A stretch of DNA of 45,816 bases from Azolla pinnata (Eukaryota; Streptophyta; Polypodiopsida; Salviniales; Salviniaceae): assembly GCA_037176905.1 (NCBI GenBank), contig JBBBWG010026391.1:12762-58577 (forward strand), read 5' to 3'. The translations under genes and the position numbers were made by a program. The notes below the pieces were generated by a model. It was not told where the DNA came from and searched no databases. It was given only the letters and a program-made list of their open reading frames with translations. Positions 1-12,119 of the stretch are shown here, piece by piece. The first letter of the stretch is position 1; each line of letters opens with the position of its first letter.

Positions 1-426
1 AGACTTGCCTTAACCCTAGCCCTAACCCTAAACCCCATTCTCAGACTTGGCTTAACCCTAACCCTAACCCTAAACCCCATTCTCAGATTTGCCTTCACCC
101 TAACCCTAACCCTAAACCCCATTCTCAGACTTGCCTTAACCCTAGCCCTAACCCTAAACCCCATTCTCAGACTTGGCTTAACCCTAACCCTAACCCTAAA
201 CCCCATTCTCAGATTTGTCTTAACCCTAACCCTAACCCTGAACCCCATTCTCATATTTGCCTTCACCCTAACCCTAACCCTAAACCCCATTTTCAGACTT
301 GCCTTAACCCTAGCCCTAACCCTAAACCCCATTCTCAGACTTGGCTTAACCCTAACCCTAAACCCCATTCTCAGATTTGCCTTAACCCTAACTCTAACCC
401 TGAAGCCCATTCTCAGATTTGCCTGA
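1..426. repeat. 42-bp subtelomere-like satellite with telomeric motifs
   Basis: Ten consecutive units start at 1, 43, 85, 127, 169, 211, 253, 295, 337 and 373, with a truncated eleventh from 415. Every unit is 42 bp except the one at 337, which is 36 bp because it lacks one CCCTAA. Each unit has a non-telomeric part (AGACTTGSCTT and ACCCCATTCTC) around two or three CCCTAA plus one CCCTAAA-type repeat. Variants recur in order (A-B-C, A-B-D-C, A-B-D), so there is a higher-order period of 126 to 168 bp. The C-rich strand reads 5' to 3' into the window, the orientation expected just inside a left chromosome end. The 5' boundary is outside the window. Confidence 0.93.
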
Positions 427-465
427 AAGTTTTACACAAATTTGGAAAGTGCCCCTTCCTCTTCA

Positions 466-509
466 CCAAAACCCTAAAACCTTTCTTTTTCCCCTCCCTT
501 AAACCCTAG
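466..509 (+). promoter_or_regulatory. Telobox-like motifs upstream of mitochondrial Hsp70
   Basis: AAACCCTAAA at about 468 and AAACCCTAG at about 501 lie 180-215 bp before the Hsp70 start codon, in a pyrimidine-rich promoter or 5'UTR. Teloboxes of this form are known near transcription starts of plant translation, ribosome and organelle-biogenesis genes. They may instead be degenerate remains of the adjacent telomere-like satellite, which ends only about 40 bp upstream. Confidence 0.45.
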
Positions 510-682
510 CTCAGTTCCGAAGCTTCCTTCTCCATCTCCATCTCCCCGAGCTCTGCAGCTCCCTCTGTTCCCTGCCCACGACGACGACGACGACGAGAGC
601 TCATCGATTCGCTTGCTGATTTTCCCCGCTGCCCCTCTTCTGTCTTCTCGTTCCGCTCTGCGGGGGGGTTGGGGGGAGATCC

Positions 683-3600
683 ATGGCGTCCCGGATCATC
701 GCTGCCACAACCAGGCGCATCGCACTGGCGCGCCCCGCCGCCCAGAGGAAGAAACCCGTCCCGCTCGGGCATCATCCGGTGCGTTGCTTGCTCCCCTGCA
801 CCTACGCGATGCGTTTATTTGTTTGCTTGTAGATGCGCAAAAGACCTTTCCTCCATAGCCAGACGATATGTTGTGTGTGTCCTTCCTTTTCTCAGTGTAA
901 TCAGTCCTTGTGTTACCTACAGCAGGGGGGAGCTTCAAACATTATCTGTTCCTCGTTGCTAGCTTCTTCTTACATCCTTCACAGTAGATTCAGGTACGTT
1001 TTCACCTCTTTCTCTCCTTTTGCATCTGTTTTTGTTATGAAAAATGTCAGATTGATGAGTTCTATTAGATAGAGTTCATGGCCCGGAGTCTTGAGACCTC
1101 AGTTTCATGATCCATTCTAGCTATATGCGGCCTATGCTTGGACGAATTTGTCATGGCAACTTGTTAAATATGCTCCTTCAATGGCTGATTCTACCCTACT
1201 CATATCTATTGTTGTGCAATAAGTTATCTTTCAAAGGTCAAGTCATAAGTACACACTAATTTTACCCATTCATATACCTTTTGTCGTGCATATAAATATG
1301 CCTTGTCACAGGCCACATAGGTCATTGGTGTAATGAGCTCATTCTATGATGTAAATCATGTGACTGTTTTTTATTTGGACCTCCATTCAAATTGCTTGTT
1401 TTTTGCAATGAAGTTGAACCGGAGTATCGTGTGATTATAGGAGCTCTGGAATCGTTTGCTTGTTACTCATGAGCTCAGAAAATATTTTTAATCATCTTTG
1501 AGGTTGAATTTTTCCTGTGCAACTCGCAGCTCAAAGGCAGCTGGGAATGACATCATCGGGATTGATCTTGGAACAACAAACTCCTGCGTTGCTGTCATGG
1601 AAGGGAAGGTGAGAATTGCGAAAAGCCTCGTGACTTCAATTTTACCATGTTTGGCTCCAGTTGGTGGATTAATCTTGTTTGGATCTGAGTTCAGGATTTA
1701 AACATGTTTAGGTTTGAGCCAGTGGATTAAGCTTCTTTATATGTGATTTCAAAATTTTAGGCTCCTCGAGTCATAGAAAATGCTGAGGGAGCAAGGACTA
1801 CACCTTCAGTTGTTGCTTTCACTGCAAAAGGTGAGCGCCTAGTTGGAATCCCAGCCAAGAGGCAAGCGGTGACCAATGCATCCAACACGCTGTTTGGTGT
1901 GAAAAGGCTCATTGGGAGGCCTTATGATGATCCCCAGACAGCGAAAGAGATGAAGATGGTGCCTTTCAACATTGTGAAAGCTGACAATGGAGATGCTTGG
2001 GTTGAAGCTGGGGGTCAAAAGCTCTCTCCAAGCCAAGTGGGTGCATTTGTTCTTCAAAAGATGAAAGACACAGCTGAAAGTTATCTGGGAAGAGCTGTCA
2101 CTAAGGCTGTGATCACTGTCCCTGCCTATTTCAATGATGCCCAACGCCAAGCTACCAAAGATGCAGGACGTATAGCTGGTCTTGAGGTTTTGCGTATTAT
2201 CAATGAGCCCACTGCTGCTGCTTTATCTTATGGCTTAGAGAGGAAGGAAGGTGTGATTGCTGTTTATGACCTCGGCGGTGGCACGTTCGATGTCTCAATC
2301 CTTGAGATGCTTGATGGTGTCTTTGAGGTCATATTCTGTTTATCTTTCTTCTTTCTTTCTATTTTTTTCTTTGTTGTTTCATGGATCTTGGAAGCATATG
2401 TAGTGAAACAGTGTCTTTAAGCTGTTAAGTTGCATTGAACATTTCTCTTTCTACAGTTATGCAGTTATCTAATTGTTTGATAGTAGTTTTAAGTCCTATC
2501 CTCGTTTCTATCTTTAATTTCTTCTGGTCTTTCCTTTGTAGGCATTGGGGAGGAAATGAAGTATTTCATTTCATTGCATCTAAAGTTTAGCTTGCCAATA
2601 AATCCTCCATATTTTGTATTTTGGCTTTCCACTAAAGTTTAGCTTGCTAGAATATCACCAATCGTGTTTCATTTGAATCTTCCATCTGTTACTGTGTTTC
2701 ATTCTTGTTTCATGGAGCTGCCTTAGTGGAATACTCAACTGTGAGACATTGGGCTGGTCTGATGCTTGCATTCATTGCTAGTGATATCTCCATTTTGGAT
2801 TCAACCTTCCTTGATGTTTTGAGGTTCTTTCAGGCTTTTTGTTCAGAATAGCGCCCTTGACATGTTCCCTTGCATTCAATTTTAAAAAAACTAACAGCTA
2901 ATGCACTACAATGCTGGTTAGTATCTCAGCAGTTCCTCCAAGCTTTGACTTCTTTTCAGTTTTTACTTTTCTGTAATTTTCAGAGAATTGGATTTTAGTT
3001 AGTTTGTGCTACCCAAGGGCAGGAATGAGAATTGGAGCTCATAATTAAGCTAATGCATCTGCATGGTTTCTCTCTTGCTCTATTCTAGATTGATGATTGG
3101 CCTATTTATTTTGTGACATACCCACAGGTGAAAGCAACAAATGGAGATACATTTCTTGGCGGAGAAGATTTTGACAATGCCCTTTTGAACGATCTTGTGG
3201 ATCAGTTCAACAAACAAGAAGGTATAGATATAAAAAAAGACAAGCTTGCTCTACAGAGGCTGCGTGAAGCTGCAGAGAAAGCAAAGGTAGAGTTGTCCAC
3301 AACAATGCAAACTGACATTCAACTTCCCTTTTTAACTGCTGATGCTTCGGGACCCAAGCACTTCAATACCACAATCACTCGGTCTAAGTTCGAGTCATTA
3401 GTATTGCATCTGGTGGAAAGGACCCGGAAGCCCTGTATGGACTGCCTCAGTGATGCATCGATGAGTGCAAGTGAGCTAGATGAAGTATTATTAGTGGGTG
3501 GTATGACCCGTATGCCGAAGGTGCGAGATTTTGTGTCTAAGATATTCGGAAAGGAACCTTGTAAAGGTGTAAATGCTGATGAAGCTGTAGCTATGGGAGC

Positions 3601-4372
3601 AGCAATACAAGGAGGTGTGCTAAGGGGTGATGTCAAAGATATACTGCTTCTTGACGTGACCCCATTATCTCTTGGCTTGGAGACCTTGGGGGGCGTTTTC
3701 ACCAAGCTTATTGAACGCAACACGACGATTCCAGCTAAGAAAAGCCAACTCTTTTCAACCACAAAGGATGGGCAGACAGTGGTGGGTGTTTCAGTCTATC
3801 AAGGAGAGAGGAAGATGGCCAGGGATAATAAGCTTTTAGGTCAGTTTGAGCTTGTTGATATTCCATCTGCTCCAAGGGGAACACTTCAGATCGAAGTGAC
3901 ATTCAACATTGATGCCAATGGCATAGTTCAAGTCTCTGCATCTGAGAAATCAACAGGCAAAGAACAAGCCATCACTATCCAATCTTCGGGCGGTCTCACT
4001 GAGGAGGAGATCCAAAGGATGGTGAAGGATGCGGAGACGTACGCCGAAGAAGATGAGAAGAGGAAAAATGTGGCTGATGCTAAAGCAAATGGGGAGCAAG
4101 TTATGGCTTTGGCTGAGAAGACGTTGAAAGAGGACAAAGAGAAAGGGGCTCCTCAAGAGGATTTGGATCGAATAAAGAAAGGCATGGATGAGTTGAGGAG
4201 GGCTATGTTTGGGGAGAATGTGGAAGAGATAACAGAAAAGACTTTGCTTCTGCAACAAGCTGTATCGGGCCAGGCAGCTGATAGTAATACTTACGAGGAA
4301 CCAGTTCCTGAGGCTGATTATGAAGAAGATCTTGGTGAATCCAAAGAGGGATCTTCTGCTAGAGGTGGCTAA
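683..4372 (+). CDS. Mitochondrial heat shock protein 70 (mtHSC70/DnaK family)
   Basis: ATP-driven matrix chaperone that pulls imported preproteins through the TIM23 channel and folds them. Exons 683-778, 923-993, 1503-1608, 1761-2327 and 3128-4372 join in frame to 694 aa, close to the usual length of plant mtHSC70 (about 680). The N-terminus starts [12 protein letters not shown] and is rich in Arg and Ala with no acidic residue, a typical matrix-targeting presequence. The ATPase domain begins near residue 72. Visible motifs are IDLGTTNS (76-83), [14 protein letters not shown] (from about 259) and [12 protein letters not shown] (from about 401). The linker [15 protein letters not shown] leads into the substrate-binding domain. 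EADYEED near the C-terminus matches the EAEYEEV tail of plant mitochondrial members, but about a dozen extra residues follow it. ATG 683 is the first ATG giving a presequence in phase with exon 2. The first four splice sites fit GT-AG. The exon 2 acceptor could shift by 3 nt (923 or 926). Confidence 0.95.
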
Positions 4373-5626
4373 ATATACAGGAAGACAGTAGTATTATGGC
4401 ATAGTGAATGCTCTCACTGTCGGTATGCGTGGACATACTATAATGTAGATGACTGATGATAGTTTTGGTTTCTCATACGGCTAGCCATGTAGAGCACTAG
4501 GTGATTGCAATTATGAAGGGCAGATGATTGTAATTTGTTATGTTCTCAAAGTTTTTCGTATTCATAATGCATATAAACCTTCTACATTTCGTGTAGAAAA
4601 TTCTAGTACTAGTGTGTTATTTGTTCAGAAGGTCTGATAGTGTTTTGTTTTTGCTGTGACATTACATTATGAGCTCTAATTCATGGAAAATGGAGAGGAT
4701 CTTCTAGCTTGATTCTATTTCATCTTATTCATATTGCCGTAGATACATACTTGATATGAATGCATGGGGCTTAGATTCATGAGAATTACATTGTAACTGG
4801 TTTCTGAAATGTTTACATGGGCTAATAGCTAATTGTGTTTGAGTGCACTTGATATAAAGAAGGCCATAGGACATTATAAAGAAGGCAGAAACCAATGGAC
4901 TCGTGTACACTAGTTAATTAACTCTACTAAGCTAATTTGTTTAAGTACACTAATTACGCTAGTTGAGACAGTTTAAGAAATGCTTCTTACTCATAAGTGG
5001 GATTACATCAAATTAAAGGCAGCTTCATCTGTCATTATATACGTGAATTTACCACATAATCTGCCATTGCTATTTTAGAAACTGGTATACGATGCCGATT
5101 TGCGTCATATAATGTATGCTAATTACATGACGAAAACACAGTAATAGGGTTCTTACTCATAAACCAGACAAAAAATCAAGATGAGACGGTAATGCTTCAG
5201 TTAAAGACTCAAAAAAACTCTCATTATTCGTTTGAATTTACCACAAAATCCATGTTCACCATCTAGGATTGAGAGGAGGGGGTATATCTAATTCATATAT
5301 TATTGAGCAATGAAGTAATTTTGGGGCTCAGCATGAAACATAATAAGCTTGTAGAATGTTTGGTGCAGTCTCAACAACATTTCGATTGACCAAGCACCAG
5401 TTTCTGTACAACATTTCCTCCAAATTTTGAATCTTCATTTGTCAAACTTTGCAGGTGACGAAAACGATGCTCTTCCATAATAATAAAAAACCTTCTCCGT
5501 AAAACATCACATGAACAACTGCAAAGACTCTCCCAGTGCGAATGATGGAAAAGCCCAAATCTCATGGTGCTAGCTCTATGCTATTGAGATTTCCAGTAGA
5601 AGTTTGGCAAGCCGAAGAAGAAGCTT
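4373..5626. other. Convergent intergenic spacer with 3'UTRs
   Basis: AT-rich sequence between the stop codons of the Hsp70 gene (+) and the Rsm22/METTL17 gene (-). It should hold both 3' untranslated regions. No further coding region, RNA gene or repeat is evident. Confidence 0.7.
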
Positions 5627-8600
5627 TTACCTAGCTCTACTACAAGCTCTACCACAGGCTATCCCACACGGCCAGAGATCACCCCACCGCGATCGACGGG
5701 CTTGGAAATGCAAAACTTTGTTTGTAGTACTGCTGAGCGTGATCCGATCAAGAGAACCCTTGGTTCCATTCTCGTTCGCCGAAGAACAAACATCGACAAT
5801 CACTCTCTTTCCCCTACGCACGGGATGGAAGAGAATCCTTCCCCATCCACTTCCCATATCAGCAACAACATTCTCTTGCTCTTCCTCTTGCTCTTCCTCT
5901 TCCTCTTCCTCTTCCTCTTCCTCATCCTCGCCCTCATCGCTATTACTGTTTTCAGAAAACTCTGCCTCTGTATTGCTTTCTTCACTATCCTCATCCTCTG
6001 AATCACTGACCTCGCTTCCTTTATCACTGAGCTCGTCCTCTGCAGTACTAGTGATTTCACTATCTTGGCCTTCCTCATTTGATGCGTCTTCATCTTCATC
6101 TACGCTGCTTTCCATATCCACTTCTTCACTGTCTTCTGATGTGGAGCATAAACCTTCAGAATCTTCATCTTCGTCTTCTTCTTCTTCTTCGTCGTCGTCG
6201 TCATCAAAACCCCCCTCAGGTTCCTCTACAGCAATAAAATTAGACAGACCTTCAGGAATTTCTCAACATATAAAACAATAGGCTTTCTTTCCAAATCGAC
6301 AGAACACTCACCGATAATAACACCATAGAAACTTCGATTCTTTTTTTTATTGGCATCCAGTGTGGCTGGATCGACTCTGTCCAACGGCCATTCCATCCTG
6401 CTTGGACATCAAACAAACCACTTTCTCGAAGAGTTCATTATGCCTCCCTCTCTGAAAGATTTGAGCATGTCCATACCTTGGGCGTGTTCCTCTCCGTAAG
6501 ACAACAAATGAGAATTTCTCATCTTCGTAGCCTCTTAAAGATTTACCCTTTGGCTTCTGTATACGAACACATCTATTACTAACTCATAATGACATCCAGG
6601 TTTTCACATCAAAACAACAAGTACATGGCTTCTAAGCTATAATATCAATACCTTGTACAGCAATTGAGACGAAGATCGACCAAGACGTTGACTAAAGTGA
6701 CAGTATTTGTCAGTCCCATCCATTGGGCAAATTCCATCATGCGCGCACTGTTTTATCAGTTCTATAGTCAGCAAGAATACTTCTGGCAAATAAAACGCTG
6801 TATCTATGAATTTCAGATCTCATTCCATGGGTAACTTGACATCAACGTCAACTAGGTGGAATATATAAACCTAGTGGACTTTGGCCAATTTTTCTAGATC
6901 AAATACTTTTAACAGTCAAATTCATTCTCTCCAATCATAGAGCTGACGGACTGACAGAACAAGCAAATGGCCTTATCATACTCGAGCCCAGAGGCAAACC
7001 AATACGGAATTATCATTATGCTTGCAACAAAAACCATTAGCTCATCTTCTCTCTGACCAACTCCATACCACCACCTTTGGCTTGCATTTCATGAAAATCA
7101 CTTTACTTGGTTGCAAAAACAAAAATACATGCATAAGATACTAATCAGCATGTAATAATCATGTTAAACAGAAAATTTATACAAATTTTATATTTTTATG
7201 CAACAACTCATTCAGAAGTTCAGAATTTCTACCATGCTAACAGATGGCAGTAAAATATTGAATCCCAACATAAAACTTACTGGAGCAACAACAAATGCAC
7301 CAATCTTCTTCCCCTGGGAGGTTAAATATTTCATCTCATCTCCAGGCACTTCTATAGACTTCTTTTTTTGACGCCAAAGCCTCTAAAAAAGTGGGAAGAC
7401 TAGTTAAAACCAAGAAAACGTGATACTGAATGGCTTAATTAAAAACAAGATATCCTACCTTGTTTTCCATGCAAAGTATATGAGATCGTATCTCTCTGAC
7501 TATATTAGAACCTCGTGGATGTCCAGGTTCAATTATAATCTGCAATATTGTGTAACAGGAGACTGATTAGAATTATAAATCTTTACTATGATACAAACAC
7601 ATGTGAACATAGTAAACTACAGTAGATGATTGCGCACAACATAAAAGAAATTTCTCCAACTTCAAAACACAAAGACTTCTAAAATAGATTAATTGAAACA
7701 CCTGATGCAGCTAGATATGATGATGGTCCTCAACGTTTCTTCAAGCATCATGTAATGGTATACTCGTAAATTACATGAAAAGAAAACACATTAATATCCA
7801 ACCAGCTAAATGCTTACCAGGATATCTGTTGTAAGGCCCCACAGTTGGCGAGCAACACTTATTCTCTCTTCTGGTGTCCGTAATTCCCCCAGTGAATATG
7901 ACTAATTACACAACATTCCATAATTTTACCTCCCAACATTGACAATGATTAAGCAGTAATAACTTTTATTCTTGAAATAGAGCAACCAATTGATTTCAAA
8001 TGCAACACCATTTATATATTCTGCCTGCTAACAGGTGACTATATAGAGATCCTATATCCCTGAACATAGGAAAGGAAGACAAACCGCAATAACAAGGTTG
8101 TGCTCTCGATCTGCTGGTCGGACTTCACGTACAAATCCTTCAAAACTTTTATAGTTTTTTATTCGTGGCAATTGGTCCTTCATACCTTCAAGATTGTGAG
8201 GATAGCAACAGATACAAATAAATAAACAACGAAAGTAAAACAAAATATGGGAAAAGTTTTACAAGGCGAACAGGGCATGAAAGGTATGTGCAGGAAAACA
8301 TAATCCTAATTTACCCACGAAAATTCTAATCAAGAAACCCAGAAGTAACTTCACCAATATCACTAATCATGTGCGAATATGCAGGTGCTGAAAACATCGG
8401 AAAATTCCGACATCTTGAGAAAAAGAGAGCATATTTTTGTTGGTCTTCCTTTAATAAACAATTCGCATCTTGCATGCATTCAAAATACTTGTCAAAACTT
8501 AAAATAAAGAGTGACCTTGAAACAAGCTTCTTCTTGCAAAGGACATTGCTTCAGAGGGCTCCACTAAGTTGGCATGTTCAATAGCTCCAGGCCAGACTTC

Positions 8601-10583
8601 TGAAAGTGCCCTTTAGAAAGAAGCATAAAAAATGAGCTCTAAGACAGAACCTATTAATAATTTTCAGAATAAAATGCAGCAGCGAATTATAACCCTCAAT
8701 ATAAAACGATAAAATAGATAATAACTTCGTAAATTGAGACATACGGATGTAACTAAAACCAATGGCATTAAATGCATGAAATAACAAGGACAGATAAGTT
8801 TTTTTTAACCGCAAGAGAAGGAAACATTTTCTAAAGAAACACTATCCTCGCGAATATGGCGTAATAAAAAACAATTCACTAGAATACCAGATTGCGGTCC
8901 CAGGGCCTGAGCCATAATCCAAAATTTGATGCGGTTTGAAGTCTGGCAACCTGCGAGAAATCTGTAAATGAAAACCAATTATGCTGCTAGATATGCATTG
9001 ATTGATAGAAGGATGCAATCTGTATCCACAATATAATAATAGCCTAAATTAGTATACAGTATATAAATATCAATCTTTCTTGACCTTTACACCTTAAGCA
9101 CCAAGCAAAAGAGTAGGAGATGGTCTGAATCTGTGAGGAAGTTGTTTCAATTGAGGTTAGCAAGTTACTCTTAAAATCTATGTTACTGTTCATGTTCATC
9201 TGTATCATATATTCACATATCAAACTGGAGTTGACAGTTCACAACACTTGAAACCTGAAAGAAAACAGAAAGGTGGTAGTATTCTTTATTCATAACAAAA
9301 CAAGAGATTGCCTCCTTGTTGATGTTCCTTTGATTGATAACAAAATACAGTCTTTCGTTTCCAGAACTTCTTGGTATGCATGGTCAATGAAGTAATGTGT
9401 GTATATATATGCATAGCGGCTCCAGGTTCATATATATGTTTAGCAGAATGGTTATGAATTTGATGTAGTACACATCAGAGGCTCATGCTAAGTACAGCAC
9501 CTTCATTTGTAACCTGATAATAATCAAATGCAAAATTAGCACACCTCGATGAGTACTCGATACACGGCACAATACACAGCAGGCACCCGTGCAGCAACAT
9601 ATGCACAGGAATCCCGTTGCTTATACTTGTTGAAAATTTTTCCTCTGAACTCCAACTTCTTAAGCCATTTTTGAGAGTTTCTATTTAAGTCTTTCTCTTC
9701 TGCTGTCCATTCTGTCTTTTCAACCTGTTGTAAGGCAGCTTTGGTACTTCGCATAGCTGCTGACAAGTGAGCCACGCTTTGCTTGACCTCATTTGTTGAA
9801 TACTCTGCACAATAAAGATAAGACAGTACCTATAACATCATTAGATTTCCCTTCTATTATTTGAGAAAGTTACTAATTTAGCGAATTACCCTGCACTGAA
9901 TATATGAACATGTAAATCTTGCAGCAAGAACTTAGTCAAATCAGGATACTTTAAGGACTGAAAACCCCACAACTAACTCCACCTATCTCTACAATTGTGC
10001 GACATATCAGCAAGAGAGCACAAGAAAAATAGCGGCGTTGCGCATGTTTACTGGAAAAAAAGGTATGAAGGAAAAAGCATTTCCAAATGTGCAACCCTGC
10101 AGGCTTGTGCATTTGTGTTTTTCTAAAGTAGTGATCAGGGTAACAGTTGGGGTTTTCAGAATAAAATTAGTAATTTTCCAGGCTAGTAGGCTTGCTGGTG
10201 CATATAGCTAACATGAAAAATCCAGCCAAGTTGAGCAATGCACCAAGAATATACATTTCATGAACTCCAAATAACATGATAAGACAATTGGTCACAGCGC
10301 TAATGCTTGTTATGGGGCCCGTGGTAGTAGCCTCTTAGGAGCATCGAGAGCAAACACGAAAAAATGCACGCATGCACGCACGTACAGATGCAAATACACC
10401 AGCGATGTGATCGAATAAACGTAGAAGCAGATTGGGGGAACCTCCGAGGAAGTTGTCGATGGCAGATTGGAGGCGGGGTGGGATGCGCAGCATTCCCTCG
10501 GTCTGTCGAGACGCAGAGCGGAGGGCGGCTGGAGACAGGACCTTCTGAGCGGCGGCAGCGGCCGCGTGAGGCACGATCGCCAT
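5627..10583 (-). CDS. Rsm22/METTL17-type methyltransferase-like mitoribosome assembly factor
   Basis: The Rsm22/METTL17 family binds the mitochondrial small subunit during assembly and keeps a SAM fold and an Fe-S cluster. Thirteen exons on the minus strand join in frame to 624 aa: 10583-10400, 9804-9545, 8961-8888, 8610-8516, 8387-8355, 8185-8085, 7901-7818, 7539-7459, 7382-7281, 6747-6652, 6556-6477, 6397-6312 and 6225-5627. The Ala-rich N-terminus looks organellar. Motifs: AARVPAVYCAVYRVL, SAM motif I LDYGSGPGTAIW (162-173), VEPSEAM, LVIASYSLGEL, IIIEPGHPRGSNIV, CAHDGICPM then YCHF, LRGYEDEKFSFVVLRRG and WGDLWP near the end. Cys339, Cys345, Cys354 and Cys572 are candidate cluster ligands (inference). 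Exon 5 is only 33 nt. A long Glu/Asp linker (about 435-545), encoded by GAA/GAG repeats, separates the core from the C-terminal WGRILFHPVRRGK segment. About 13 Cys/Arg-rich residues after WGDLWP could reflect an unrecognised last intron at AG|GTAAAA. Confidence 0.9.
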
Positions 10584-10599
10584 GGCGTCGGTCTCGTCT

Positions 10600-10608
10600 A
10601 AAACCCTG
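10600..10608 (-). promoter_or_regulatory. Telobox-like motif upstream of Rsm22/METTL17
   Basis: AAAACCCTGA occurs about 17 bp upstream of the Rsm22/METTL17 start codon (plus-strand spelling). It is a one-mismatch telobox next to a (GAA)n stretch at 10624-10656. Its function is inferred from motif and position only. Confidence 0.3.
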
Positions 10609-10689
10609 AAACCTGCGCAAAATGAAATGAAGAAGAAGAAGAAGAAGAAGAAGAAACAAAGAAAGAAACAAAGAACTGAATTATATCAC

Positions 10690-11648
10690 AATTATGGGGG
10701 TCATTAATTAGAAATATTTTGTTACATTTTCGATGGGTTTTCAATGAAGGTGATACAGTTTTACCAATCCCAGCGTATAAGTTTGCATCTGATTATTTGA
10801 GGTACTCGGGCATGTGGTATGTTTTGGAACCTGCGGAATAGTTGCTTATTTGAATGGGCTTTCTGGAGTGTCTCAACATGTATGTAGGATAAGAGGAAAG
10901 TTGATTTTTTAGTAGTTTTCATAGTTATGTTATATGGGAATTTTATCTCCAGCTCAGTTAGATTTATGTCGTTTTGTATTGCAGCACCTTAGAAGGTTGC
11001 CCTTGCCACATCATTGCTTTTGAAACAGTTTTGTTACAAGATTTTTGTATTATCATGTTGTTTTAATATAGACATAAGTTTACAAAAAGAAGAAGAGGAG
11101 GAGGAAGAGAGAAGAGAGAAGAAAGAAGAAGAGGAAAGAAAGATACATGTCATACATGTTTATTTTATACAACGATCGATTAAGACGTTAGACACTTGTT
11201 TAAATCTTGTCCAATTGTTAAAGTGATATGGATGGTTGTATTATAGTTGTGGGGATAATTAATTAGAAATGTTTTATTACCTTTTTTAATGATGGGCTAT
11301 CATTAAAGGTAAAATAAACTTTCTTTATTAACCCCATCGTATAAGATTGTGTTTGATTGTCTTCGGTATTTTGGTATGTAATACATTTAGAGCTTGAGAA
11401 ATGGTTTTACTTGATAAACTTTCTAGAGTATTTCAACATTATGTAAGGTGAAAAGGGAAGTTGATCATGGAGTTTTCATTATTATTTTACATGGGAACTT
11501 AGTTCGCAAATGAGTTAGATTTATGTCATTTAGTATTACAACGCCACATTGATATTGTCACGTTAAAACTTTTAAAAATAGTTTTAATGACAATGGTTTT
11601 TTGTAGTGTCATGTTGTTTCAATACAAACATACATTTATGAAGCAGAA
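10690..11648. repeat. Diverged direct duplication, two copies of about 400 bp
   Basis: Copy 1 is about 10690-11092 and copy 2 about 11245-11648, at a constant offset of 555-556 bp. Shared landmarks include ATTAATTAGAAATRTTTT at 10703 and 11258, CAGTTAGATTTATGTCRTTT-like text in the middle, and TCATGTTGTTTYAATA near the ends. Divergence is substantial, so the event is old. No TIR, long terminal repeat or coding remnant was recognised. A GAA/GAG-rich tract (11085-11145) follows copy 1. Confidence 0.75.
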
Positions 11649-12119
11649 GAACAACAAGAAGTTGATTGCAAAATGATCAAAAACTCAGCAGATCGGATCG
11701 GAGTTACACCGAACTCAAATACAAATTCGTACGCATCAAGATGAGTTGCTTCGTTGTGCAGATAAGCGAGGGAGAGCTCCAAATGCGTGACGAATTGCTG
11801 TCACATGCATTATCAGGAAGCCGAAATGCCCTTCAAATTGATGCGAACCGTTTGATGTTGAATATACAAGAAAACTGAACGCGTGTTATCTATAGGTATC
11901 AATATATTATGCCATAGATTAGCCAATCAGCCGAACTAGGTGGAGCTGGAACAAGGATGCAGGTTTGAAACTGTTGTAAACAGATGTGGTCTTTCGATGA
12001 TGATGCAATTTGCAATCAGCTCCTAAGCTGGATCGCAATTTGCAACATGCTCCTTGGGTTGGGAAATGATCAAAATATGATAATGCCATGTCATGCATGC
12101 GTTTGTATGGGTATATGCA

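Noticed and set aside
1-426. True telomere
   Set aside because: Only one to three telomeric units occur per 42-bp period, with fixed unrelated flanks. It is satellite or subtelomeric DNA rather than a pure telomerase product.
5604-6281. 225-aa Ser-rich open frame on the plus strand
   Set aside because: It is the antisense of the acidic linker in the last Rsm22/METTL17 exon. Serines arise from TCT/TCC repeats, and the frame has no start context or family motif.
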